Positions 34,006-44,962 of a DNA stretch of 64,000 nt are shown here, one piece after another (the stretch's first letter is position 1; each line of letters opens with the position of its first letter). Origin of the DNA: Sesamum alatum (lineage: Eukaryota > Streptophyta > Magnoliopsida > Lamiales > Pedaliaceae); the NCBI GenBank assembly GCA_034509735.1, contig JACGWO010000010.1, positions 11,793,193-11,857,192 on the forward strand. Direction: 5' to 3'. Both the position numbers and the translations under genes were made by a program. The notes beneath the pieces were generated by a model that worked only from the letters and a program-made list of their open reading frames with translations, was not told the origin of the DNA and searched no databases.

Positions 34006-36855
34006 GGATTTATTTTTGTTCCCTCTTAAAAAATTGGATTTAAAATATTTTTTTTGGAGACTTTTGATAGAATACAACCTCCTAAGTCTATATACCCAAC
34101 CACCATTCAAAAAATAGGAAAACATACCCTATTCAAACTCTAAGACCTATTTTCTTCTACACATCTCTTCATAGGCGAGAATACACTAAACTCAACCTTC
34201 AATTACCATAAACTCACGATATCCCACGTCTAAATTGAGTTGTATTAGGAAGGAGATGGAAGGAAGTCGAAGCACCCCGTAACTGCGAATTTGAGGTAGC
34301 TTCAACTTTTAGTTTAATCAAGTCATGATAATTAGATAGGTTTTTTTAGGATTTAGATGAATTGTGTGATTTTTTTGAGCCTTGAGTCATTAGCGTAAAA
34401 ATATTAGGTCTAGTACATATTGATGTTTCATGAATTAGAAGTTTCTATCGGAATTGATTGGAGATTTTGAAGTTAATAAAGTATGAGTTTCATACGAGAA
34501 TTAGCCTGTTGGTGTTTTTGATTCATGGAACAGTTTCTAGACATCTGGAAAAACTCATATTATTTGTATATTATACGTTGTATTTGATTAGTAACAATTT
34601 TTTTACGAAACCCTATTGTGTTTATGGTTTATTCATAAAATATCAGGAATTTTCGAGTTGTATTAGATTTTATAAAATTGTTACACGAGCACCGCCAGAA
34701 ATTAGGCGTGAATCTGACAACTTTCGATTTTTGGTCTATTTGATTTACTTCTATACGCATTTTAGTTACAAAATATTTTTTAAATATTTATGAAATCACG
34801 TAGAGAGTACCTGTTATTTTTAAGAATTTTTGAAGTACCAGACAAATTTATAAAATTTCTCAAATTATGTCCTGCAGTGGTGCTCTTTTCTGTAGAACCT
34901 TACTCTTTCTGAACTTTTATGATGATTTTGATGCTGCTTATAAAGATTAATTATTTTATGTATTCACTTATATGAGTCTTGAGTAACATATAAATTTTTT
35001 TATGATTTTTCCATGTATGATTGAATTTTAAAAATTCATTCAAGTAAAACTGCCAGTCTGTTTTGTAATTATTCTCCAACCCGATCCTGAAAACCCTTAT
35101 ACCTATTTATTCAACTTAATATCATCTAATATATTTTTATATATGTTATGCAATATCTTTAACACTCTTTATAAAATTTTCATAGTCATTTACTAAGTAT
35201 ATAATTTTACAAAATTCACACAATTAGATTGTCAGTTGGCGTTACCTTATTATCCGTCTAGTCTAGTGCCTTTATTTGGCTATTGAATCGTTAAGGATTA
35301 ATTGAGCAACTAGGATCATCAAACGATATAGGTATTTATTGATTTATTTTGGGTATCAATTGTAATGAGGCAAATTTTGTATTGAATTATAATTTGAGTC
35401 CATATGATTGTTAGGTTTGAGTTGAGCTATAAGTTTTTCATAGTTTGTTTCTCTAGGATCAAATAGGTAGCACATCTATTTTTACTGGGTCGACTGTGAC
35501 TTAGGTGATTATTGATTGTAAGAATTATGATCGATTGACGTATAGGATCCAGCAGTCTCGTAGCAAGTGGTTAAATAATGGACTAGAGCCAGAAGATTCT
35601 AGTAAGTGGTTACCTCCCTCTTACGTGATGTTTCCTCAAATATTTTCTGATTTCAAAAGATAATTTTGGATTTAAAGCAAAATGCGATGCAAGCATATGA
35701 TACTTTTTATAAGATCAAATATTAGATACGTGTGGTAGGATTTTGCTGTTAAATGTTGATGTAAGCACTTGATCAAATTCTGAAATTTAAAAGCCATTGT
35801 GTAGTGTCAAATTAAGCTATTATTTTTTATTCTTTTGACCTCTTTTGAAACCGAAATATGGGTGACAAATGTTATGCTATTTTTTTATAAAAGCATGCTC
35901 AAGTTCATCGACTAATAGACAGAACATGCTCAACCGTTAACGAAATCACTGTTAACCGGGAATACTAGAGTTGTTCTGAACCCTCTCAGTTGGGGTTAAA
36001 AACTAAGGAGTTACATCTGACCCTCTCAATTGGGGTTATAAACTGAGAAATTATGTCTGACCCTCTCAGTTGGGGTTATAAACTGAGAACCTATTCTGAC
36101 CCTCTCAGTTGGGGTTGTAAACTGAGACTATGTTCTGCCCCTCTCAATCGGGGTTAAAGATTGAGGCCCGGACTATTGGTTATAATTATATTCACAAATA
36201 AGTAAGAGGTCTGTTATGTTGCTAGTGAATGCGAGCATGCCTACTTGGTTAAAATGGTCAATTTACGAAAACACTTGCACTGATCTCTCACATTGTTGTT
36301 GTCACCCACAATTATTGTGTATACCTTGCTTTGATTGAAAAGTAGAGTTATCATAGTCGCGACAAATACTTTGAAATTGTAAATTTCCTCCTTTATCCAT
36401 TTGTTTTTTTTTAAGTTACCATTGTGTGTTAATAAATGATAGTCATTCATTACTTACGTACTATGTTCGCATCTGGTAAGAGGTAGAGACTGCTTATTGG
36501 GCAATTAGTCACTCACACCACTTACGATACCTTGCAGATGAAGTGAATGAGGAGTATGGGGAGGAGCGATACTGGGGTTGGTAGCCAATCAAGGTCTAAG
36601 CGCTCACAAAGAAGTTCGATGGACAATTTTTTTAAGGAATTACCCTTCCATTATTTGGGTGTTAGGGTTTGATGCTAGAGTTAAAATGTTTAGATTTATG
36701 TATTTCCACAACAAGTATTGTTTTGGGATTTTTATTGTTTAAGTATGAGTATTGTTGAGTTTATATTTATTTTTTTGGTGATGAGGGCTTCATGCTACTA
36801 AGGCTATGGACTTGGTGGCATGGCCGTGTCGTGACCCCTGATTCGGGGCGTGACA
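33906..36855 (+). mobile_element. Gypsy-type solo LTR (2950 bp)
   Basis: It starts TGTAATACCC and ends GGGGCGTGACA, termini typical of Del/Tekay-type chromovirus LTRs. It is flanked by a perfect 5-bp duplication GTGTT (33901-33905 and 36856-36860). No primer site, polypurine tract or internal domains exist on either side, so it is a solo LTR left by LTR-LTR recombination. It contains a poly(T) tract (33971-33998) and a hairpin array (35975-36166). Confidence 0.88.
35975..36166. repeat. Five-unit tandem array of about 40 bp with internal hairpin
   Basis: CCCTCTCAGTTGGGGTT recurs at 35981, 36021, 36061, 36100 and 36138. Within most units TCTCAGTT pairs with AACTGAGA across a loop of about nine bases. 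Confidence 0.88.
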
Positions 36856-37033
36856 GTGTTTGCTTAAGCATCAGAAGTTTTCGCCAGGGACCATCCCAGC
36901 TAGCCTGACGTTTGCTCTCTTTTCAGGGATTTCTCTGTTTGGGAGAAGTTACTAGCTCGATAATCTCGAGGACTCAGACGATTGCCTTAATATACTCTTG
37001 TCTTCATTAGGTCGCGTATCTTGATCCGGATCA

Positions 37034-37542
37034 ATTTTGCTGGAAAATGGTTTAGATGGACCAACTTAAAACAAAACTAAAATTTAGAGATGCTGCCGTA
37101 AAAAACAATAAAGTAATTCTAAATAAAAAATTAAAAGACCAACTATATTATTTAGCATTTATTTAAGTGTGCCACACACGAGTAATTCTAAAAAGTCATT
37201 GCTAGTGTTCCTTTCCTTTGCTAATCAAAATGGCAAGTTGGACAACCACACTGCACTCATGGTTCTTCTGTTTATTAAGGCTAAAACAACAAAAAATGTG
37301 ACCTCACAGCTTAGCAGTTATGTTTTGTTTCTTGTACGGGAAATCAAATTTTCAGTTTCACTGCAAGAGCTAGTCAACGACATTCATAATTAAATGACCA
37401 AGAACTATGCAAAGTTGAACTCAAACTCCTTTCTCAAATTTCCAACTGTCTACAATATTAGAAGTTAATAATACAACAAAATTATATATAATTTTGTTTT
37501 TAAAATATAGAAATACAATAAAGGTGAATACCTTCCGATATT
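37034..37542. repeat. Duplicated block, copy A
   Basis: Collinear with 44963-45989 (copy B): shared 'ggaaaatggtttagatggacc', 'attaaaagaccaactata', 'gttcctttcctttgct', 'gcaagttggacaaccacact', 'cttagcagttat' and 'taccttccgatatt'. Copy A lacks the MITE found in B (empty site 37124-37133) and lacks about 55 bp present in B near 45635-45690. The frame at 37169-37393 in copy A has no recognisable motif and is not conserved as a frame in B. Confidence 0.88.
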
Positions 37543-37559
37543 AATTTTATTTTTCTTGT

Positions 37560-38337
37560 TTAATCAAATTAGACATGTACCAATTTAACCAAATTAAATC
37601 TTTATATAATTAATTTAATTCTATTAAATTAATTGAGCTAAGAAATATTGACTACTTTAATTAATTAATATTCTACCCATTAACTCAACCTTTGAATTAA
37701 ACTGCTATTTGACTTTAATTAATCTAATTAACTCAAGACTAATTCAACAAAATTAATCGAGATCTAGAAGATAACTTCTCCAAGTGTATGACTCCTTAGT
37801 TTCATCCTAGTGATAGTCATAAGCTCACAACTATTTTAACTTATCAAATTCAATTAATCATATAAATATATTGTGTTTGGAATTAACACCTTAATTCCAA
37901 AACCCCATAAGTCATGGTTGACATCTAGAAGTACGTCATGAATACCTATCTCTAGATGAAGGTGGTGAACCTTTATCATCCAGTTGAGTTCAAGGCATGG
38001 ATAATAAGCCGAAAGCTTTGTTGACCAATAACTACGCATCACTTAATTGCTTTCATTTCTTGATTAAGACGGTTAACCTGGAAAACTGTACGCCAAGTCA
38101 TCGTGTCGCGTTGACCAAGCACTTGTTAGTTAAGAAACAATAAAGAGCATCGGAGATCTCCTATTCATTAAGAAAGGTTGATGAATTCTTGACGTGTCAC
38201 TCATTGATCTTCATATTAGATGGGTTTGTACATAAAATATCCTCTTTATGATTATCTCGATGACTAGAATATAAATCAAAGCATATGGGATCTAATATAA
38301 GACCACAATGGTGTCTGAAGTCTAAGGACTAATCTTG
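37560..38337 (-). mobile_element. Diverged LTR-like relic
   Basis: 'gtatgactccttagtttcatcc' and following AT-rich blocks resemble the minus-strand Copia LTR family ('gtgtgactctttaggttcacc' in C6), but most landmarks are unrecognisable. Assignment is weak. Confidence 0.35.
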
Positions 38338-40945
38338 TGTTAGAATAGGTGACCAGAAAGCCAATTAAATTGGTCTTTTGTGTAATCATCTGTATTGATA
38401 ATTTTGATGTTATATAATATTATTTAATGAATAAAAGTAAGTTCCTATTCATGGAGTTGGTCTTTATTGTGCTTACTTATTTATATGTGTCATATTAATC
38501 TTAAAATAACAACAAAGCCCACAAACCAAACTATAAATCAAAGTAGTTGGGTTGTGCATAGGCTGGCAAATATGAAACAAACTTCTGTGGATTGGTCTAA
38601 AACATTTCAAGTCGAGGACCTCGAAACAGGGAATCGAGTGTCTTACAGAGACTTGAACCAAGTTTTGCATTCATTGGGTGAGTGTCGTGTTTCATCAGCA
38701 ATATACGTAGGTCGTCTATGCAATTTTGGTGGGTTGATTGGCAAGGTAAGTCGACTGACTAAACTGACTCGTAGGGGTCGTCATATGGATGCCTTGGAGG
38801 CTTGGTCGATATGACTGAAATTTTTGGCTTTGATAGTACAAAATTAGACTTCGGACTTGAGGAACCATGACAGCCGCATGCATATGATGACTATAGCTTG
38901 GATTTGGCAAACAATGACTATATCGTTTGGTGTGGTTATTCTAACCCTTATTTAGTGTTGTCATAATATGTACTGAGAACGGTGGGTTCCAAAAAAGAAT
39001 TTGGCCACTGTCAATATTGTGACAGCAATATCTCCTTTATGCTTTGCGTCTCATTTAAGTTCTTAGCATATGTGGTCATAGTGACTGATTGAATGGAATA
39101 AGCTTTTCGTGCCGATCAATAGAGCAAACAAGGTCTCGAGTAATGAGTACAGATGCCTAGTCTAGGATGGAAATCGACGCCCAATTCCATGCCCTAAATT
39201 AAGGTTGGGCTACGATTGATGCAAGGACCATACTCGTATGGAATTCGGGAGTCTAAATGTACACACCAACATTCACATAGTCTCTAGTGACATGGACCGT
39301 TGCTAGGCGACCACTTAAGGTGATCGGCGTTTCCGATTAATGTTTAACTGAGAATAATTGATGAAATTAGATTTAAATAACTAATTGTGTTGGACAAAAG
39401 CCCAAGTCTAGCTGAGGGTGCAGCTAAAGGGTCACACACCAATTACTATGAAATTGGTAGAATTAATTTGGAATTAATTCTAGAAGAAACAAATTAATTT
39501 AATTGGATTAAATTAATTCAAGGAAAATATAAATGATTGCATCATTTATTGGGAAAGTCCATTTGATGGATGATCCAAGAATTAATTATTTGGATTAATT
39601 AATATTAGGCTTATCACCTTTGAATTAATTGAATTTATTTATTTGGTTTAGCTTAATTAATTGATTGGATCAATTAAGGGTAAATTACATCTACCTCCCT
39701 TGAGGTTTGACATAATTACAAATACTCTCTCGTTGTTTGAGAAATTACAAATACCCCCCTACCCCCCGCGGTTTGTAACCATCTAACAAATAACCCATTT
39801 CCATCTATTTTTATAGATAAACTGACCAAAATGCCCTTATGCACTAAATTATTTTTTATTTAATTCTTAAAATTTTTTGGACTACAATGCGTAGGGAGAG
39901 ACTTTTTAAGTTTTTTACACAAATGAGGAATAATGCAATTTGCCTCGGGTGATTTTTATACAATTCTAATAAAAAATTTAAGGGCAAAATGGTCAATTTC
40001 AGGCCTTTGTTTAAAAATTACAAACCTCAGGAGGGTATTTATAATTTTTCAAACAACAAGGGGGTATTTATAATTATGTCAAACCTCAAGGGAGGTAGAT
40101 GTAATTTACCCGATCAATTAATTGGTGTTCGGCCTTATGTTTATTTAATTGGATTAAATAAACTATTGTAGTTTGTTGGGTTAAAACTAATTACATTGTT
40201 TGAATGGTTAATGGACCTTGATGGGGCTTGATTTAATTGGATTAAATCAAGCTGAGTCTATGACTTGAAGTCCAAGCCCATTTGAGAAGCAAGTTGAAGC
40301 AAGTTGAGGAGCAGTTGAAATTCTTCCACATGCACACACAATGTGGTCGGTCATGGTGAGAAGATGGAAGGTTTTTTCCATTATGATCCGAAGTCATGTG
40401 CATGTGTGTGTAGGTTACCTTGGAGGTGAACTTGTAGTTCGAATTTGAATTCATGTGTAACTACTACACAAAAACTACACACAAAATATTTTTATTACGC
40501 TTTCTAATTTTGCTCTCAAGACACACTTTCCCTCAATATTATTCTCTAGTGTTCTACTTGAATTTGATTCAAACTTAGAACTAAAACATTCAGAAAAACA
40601 CTAAATAATAGTGTTTTGTTTGGAGTTCTTTCGTCTTCTAGTTCAATCTTCTATCTGGCAATAAAATAGAATTCATATTCCATTAGTGTGGTGTGGACAA
40701 CTTAGAGGAATCTTACATGGAATTATGAAGTCAATGGACATGAACATAAAGGGAACAATGCAAGTTATTGTTCATCTAACGAAAACGAAAAGGTAAAGTT
40801 CTGTTTAATATCTGCATTTTTTCGTTCTCTTCCTTTAGCACATGTTCAACATGTTTATTCTTGTTATTATACTCTTGACAAACACCGAACTCCCAGAAAT
40901 TCAAAGGAACATCCTTTTGAAACGGATTTTAATTTTTTTATGGCT
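38338..40945 (+). mobile_element. Copia-type LTR, copy C5, carrying a MITE
   Basis: It begins TGTTAGAATAGGTGACC. Landmarks follow in order: 'acagagacttgaacc' region (38645), 'tgactcgtaggggtcg' (38765), 'tctctagtgacatggaccg' (39282), 'agctaaagggtcacacacc' (39422), 'gtgtggtgtggacaactta' (40686) and 'acaccgaactcccagaaa' (40882). The 3' terminus is degraded near 40945. The MITE at 39678-40111 and its duplication account for about 444 bp of the length. No internal domains follow. Confidence 0.75.
39678..40111. mobile_element. Mutator-type MITE (GGGTAAATTAC family)
   Basis: Termini GGGTAAATTACATCTACC and its inverse (ggtagatgtaatttaccc), with nested inner inverted repeats ('acaaatac', 'gtttgtaa'). 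It is flanked by a perfect 10-bp duplication gatcaattaa (39668-39677, 40112-40121). Sister LTR C2 shows the single, uninterrupted gatcaattaa at 674-683. It is a close relative of 45079-45507. Confidence 0.95.
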
Positions 40946-41405
40946 TTGATACCACAAAATAAATCGTCGCGTTAAGCATGAACAATGTTTTTAATTTGCT
41001 TTGAAAAGCATATTTTATGGCTTTGAAGCATGATCACGTGCTTAGCAAATATGTATTAATTTCACATTTAAATTATGGATATCTATGCATTTTTAAAACT
41101 ATAATTTTCTGTAAATTCATGGTTTTATTTCAATTTTATTTTTGTAAATTCATGTCATACAAAATAACCAGATCCTCCAACTTCGTACATACAAAAAAGT
41201 TAAAATGAATCTCTATGTTCTAAACTAACATGATAAATGAGGAAGAAACGTCTAACCCCATATTTTTTACAACTAAAACTTCTTTTGTTTGCGTTAGTAC
41301 GAGGGCATTGCACTTTTGCGAAATTGCCACAAAAATATGTAACAATAGTCATTCCTCCGGATTTCTCTTAATTTAAATTATTACTCTTATTTCAATGTGT
41401 TATCA
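40946..41405. other. Unassigned spacer
   Basis: AT-rich, nothing recognised. Plus frame 41017-41208 has no motif. Confidence 0.45.
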
Positions 41406-41410
41406 GTCAC

Positions 41411-41788
41411 TGATGGAGTAAGATTCAGGAGATGATTGATTTAAGTACGGTGACTCGAAACGACGTCGCGAGACAAACAATTCTTATAAAACTCTTTCAA
41501 AAGTAGGAAAAGTGAATTGGTATAAAATGAATATGAGATGCTTTACAAATGATTTCACCCACTATTTATAGTAAATTTCATGGGGTGAAAGTACAATATC
41601 GTCCCTCAACCGCCTCCAATCCAACGGCCGAGATTTAACTACCAAGGGTGCCTTGGTAATTTGGCGTCACCCCACTAACCTACCTATAACTTCTACTAAT
41701 AACTTCCACTACATGGCATTTTCGTAAATAATTGTACATTTGGGGGTACTTTGGTAATTTTGCTAAGCTAGTTTATTTTCCTCCATCA
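41411..41788 (-). repeat. 3' LTR of the LARD-like element
   Basis: 378 bp. It differs from 44281-44658 at about a dozen scattered positions by eye, so the insertion is comparatively recent. Confidence 0.92.
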
Positions 41789-43204
41789 GCAGCCCCCCAA
41801 CTTCCAAATGCCTCTGGATAATTTGGAAGTTCCAATAACCAGTTTGTTTTTTATGCCACTTCTTTCCTTGACCTTCTTCTTCTGCCACGGGTTTCTTCCC
41901 TCTCGGGATCCTTCTTCGTGTGGGCTCTTTCTTTTTGGAGACTCTTCTTTATTTCGCTTCTTCCTTGCTAGGATTCCTCGTCTTCTATGTACAGACTTGG
42001 TGGGATATTCTAGCTTTCTTTTCTTTGCTTTATTCGGTCTGTCTTCTTGGTCTTAGCCGCATTCTAAAAAATGTCGAAGTGAGTTGGTTCAAGTATATAG
42101 CTCTTCATCTCTTTCTTTGCAGCAACTCATCATCTCTTTCCTTGCAGCAATTTTCGTTTTTAGACTTCCAAAGTCATCCTGCGTCAATCTGGAAAAAAAC
42201 AGGAACAATTCGCCAGTTCGAAAGAATTTTAGGATGTCACGCACCTTAAGAAAATGTCCAACGAGGCGTTGTCGGGGGTCCGTCAATGGTGGATCGTGGC
42301 ATGGCCGAGGCGTGCCTCAACTAGACCTTGGTCGAGGTGGGACCCCTCGGCCAGAGTCTGGCCGTGGCCCCCCGCCTCGGTCGGATTTCAGCTGAGGGTG
42401 TCTTGTTGCCCCTCCTTCTTCCTCTCTTGCTTGTTGAAGTGGTCGATTTTGATCACGAAGTGATTTTGGTTTAGGGCACTAGGAACGTTTATCTGATTTG
42501 CTAGATTTTTCCAGAAATTAAAGCTAGAAAAAAGTTGGAAACTCCTCGATTTCCTTCGATAGCGCAAGCCCCCCGCTTCAGACCTCGAGGTCTCGCGTCA
42601 GCCACTCTGCTCCTAATTCTTTCACGTACTTCGAAGAGTTTCTTCCGGCGTTGCGGGATCTTGATGCCACTTCCTCTCTTGTGGCTTTTCGATATTTTGT
42701 TCATCCTTAGGAGAGTTGTTAAGGACTCATTCTTCTAACCCTTCCTCTTCACAGTTGTAAAATTTTTTCTAGAGGTTTAGTGTGTTTGCAAGCGCGATTT
42801 GTGAGTCCGTTCTCGCCTTTCGTCAAGGAAGGGAGATGTGGTTGCTCGCTCCCTCGTCCTTTGCAACCTCGTATGCCGCCATGGAGGCGAGGGGGACCTT
42901 GCCCCTTTGATGACTACTTGTGATTGTGTTGCGTTGCGTCACATTTATATCACCTCGCGTCGTGACGCGTCATGTTGACTTTGTGTTGCACCATATATCG
43001 CGTTGCGTCAAATTGCACCGCGGCGCATCCCGTTGTGCTTTTTGGAAGCTCTGTAGAAGTTCCCTTGGTTGGAACACTCTTGGACCTTTATGGGAGGTCT
43101 TTGTCATTTTTGGGAAACTTCTTAAGAGTTCATTTTTATATGTTATCAAACTTGGTTCCTCCATTGTTCATTATATTAAGTTGTTTGTTTCTTCTCGAAC
43201 TAAA

Positions 43205-43765
43205 TTTCAAACGTAAGGGGCAATCCCCCTCTTATAAGCAAAATATTAAACTAAATATCTTATAAGCAAAGTGTTGAACTAAATATCAAGGTGAAGGGAA
43301 ACCCCCCTCTTTTTGGATAAAATGTCAACGTGAGGGGCAATCCCCCTATCTCAAACAAGATATTAAGGTGAGGGGTCATCCCCCTCTTTTAGGTAATATA
43401 TTAACGTGAGGTGCCATCCCCCTCTTTTAAATAAAGTGTCAATGTGAGGGGCAATCCCCCTCTTTTAGATAAAATATTAATATGAGGGGCAATCCCCCTC
43501 TTTTCAATGTGAGGGGCCATCCCCCTCCAACTTTTCAATGTGAGGGGCAATCCCCTTATTCTAGATAGAATATTAATATGTGGGGTCATCCCCCTCTTTT
43601 AGATAGAATATTAATGTGAGGGGACATCCCCCTCTTTTAGATAGAATATTAATGTGAGGGGTCATCCCCCTCTTTTGCTAAATAAAGTATTAAATATGAG
43701 GGGTTATTCCCCTCTCTTACTAAATAAAGTGTTAAACGTGAGGGGTCATTCCCCTCTCTTCCTAA
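43205..43765. repeat. Tandem array of 38-bp units, each with a perfect GAGGGG/CCCCTC hairpin
   Basis: About fourteen units. Starts of the GAGGGG motif lie at 43332, 43370, 43408, 43446, 43484, 43511, 43542, 43580, 43618, 43656, 43698 and 43740, a 38-bp period with a few 27-42 bp exceptions. Each carries gagggg-(n)cat-cccctc, followed by 'ttttagata(g/a)a.tattaat'. The inverted repeat is kept while spacer bases vary. Confidence 0.92.
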
Positions 43766-44280
43766 ATAAAATGCAAGTAATGAATCTACAACAAGTAAAC
43801 AAGAAAAGGTATACATTTCATTACCATTTTTCTGGGTTACAAAGTGTTTGAAAAAGAAAAAGGGATATACAACATTAAATAAAACGTTTCTTGAGGTTTA
43901 GCAATATTACTCGTGTGTGGACATTTCCCTCTCGTTCATTTTCCCTGACTTGGTACAGTCATACTTATTTGGCGTCCACTTTGGCCATATTTTCTATCTC
44001 ATTGACTAGATTGAATGAGTGCTCTCTCGTGCCTCGTTGCGGGGGTGCTCGATACTCCCTCAGGACTATCGGGTGTCCTTCCACCCAACTTCCTTTAGCT
44101 TCCTCCAGCCTCGGCCTTGCTCCTGCTGGGGAGGAGCCTCAACCTCTTCCTGCCTCTCCTCCTCCTGGGTGCGTTTCCCTTCTTCCCTCGGGTTCCTCTT
44201 GCCCCACATTCGCGCTCCTCGCCCTCGAACGAGTATTCATCTTCAATGCCTAGACCAGGTTCCCACAAATGGCGCCAAGC

Positions 44281-44658
44281 TGATGGAGTAAGATTCGGGA
44301 GATGATTGATCTAAGCACGGTGACTCGAAACGACGTCGCGAGGCAAACAATTCTTATAAAACTCTTCCAAAAGTAAGAAAAGTGAATTGGTATAAAATGA
44401 ATATGAGATCCTTTACAAATGATTTCACCCACTATTTATAGTAAATTTCATGGGGTGAAAGTACAATATCGTCCCTCCACCGCCTCCAATTCAACGGCCG
44501 AGATTTAACTGCCAAGGGTGCCTTGGTAATTTGGCGTCACCCCACTAACCTACCTATAACTTCTACTAATAACTTCCACTACATGGCATTTTCGTAAATA
44601 ATTGTACATCTGGGAGTATTTTGATAATTTTGCTAAGCTAGTTTATTTTGCTCCATCA
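44281..44658 (-). repeat. 5' LTR of the LARD-like element
   Basis: 378 bp, the partner of 41411-41788. It adjoins the primer site on its left side in plus coordinates. Confidence 0.92.
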
Positions 44659-44962
44659 GTCACCAAAGTAGCAACTCATAAATAAAGGCTAGCATCTAGC
44701 ATTTTGAGCAGGAAGTTACAATACTTTTCTACCCTAAAAAATGAATAATTTAACAATTTTATAAATTTAAGGGACCAAAGTGAGAAAAATAAATTCAAAT
44801 TAACCAATTTATCCTTAAAAGAAGGCAATATTTTCACTGGAAAATGATTCAGAGGGACCAATATAAAAAACAAAAAAACTAAAATTTTGGGATGCTGTCA
44901 TAAAAAAAATAAACTTAATTGACCAATTTATTCTCAAAAAATATATAAAAAGACCGGAAATA

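Larger units (their letters stand above)
41411..44658 (-). mobile_element. Non-autonomous Gypsy-type LTR element without gag (LARD-like)
   Basis: Identical-length LTRs of 378 bp (41411-41788, 44281-44658) are flanked by perfect GTCAC duplications (41406-41410, 44659-44663). On the minus strand the primer site TTGGCGCCATTTGTGGGA (44262-44279) follows the 5' LTR, and a G-rich tract (cccccc on plus at 41792) precedes the 3' LTR. After the primer site only a short frame starting MNTRSRARSANVGQEEPEG survives, ending within about 35 codons. Capsid and pol are absent. The inside shares segments with the 20281-25279 element and contains a hairpin array (43205-43765). Confidence 0.9.

Noticed and set aside
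43205..43765. Regular 38-bp repeats resembling a CRISPR array
   Set aside because: Spacers are themselves repeated and near-identical, the host is a plant, and the array is inside an LTR element. It is a minisatellite.
42254..44305. Several Arg/Pro/Ser-rich frames of 60-120 codons on plus
   Set aside because: They lie antisense within the LARD-like element, share no motif, and reflect G+C-rich sequence.
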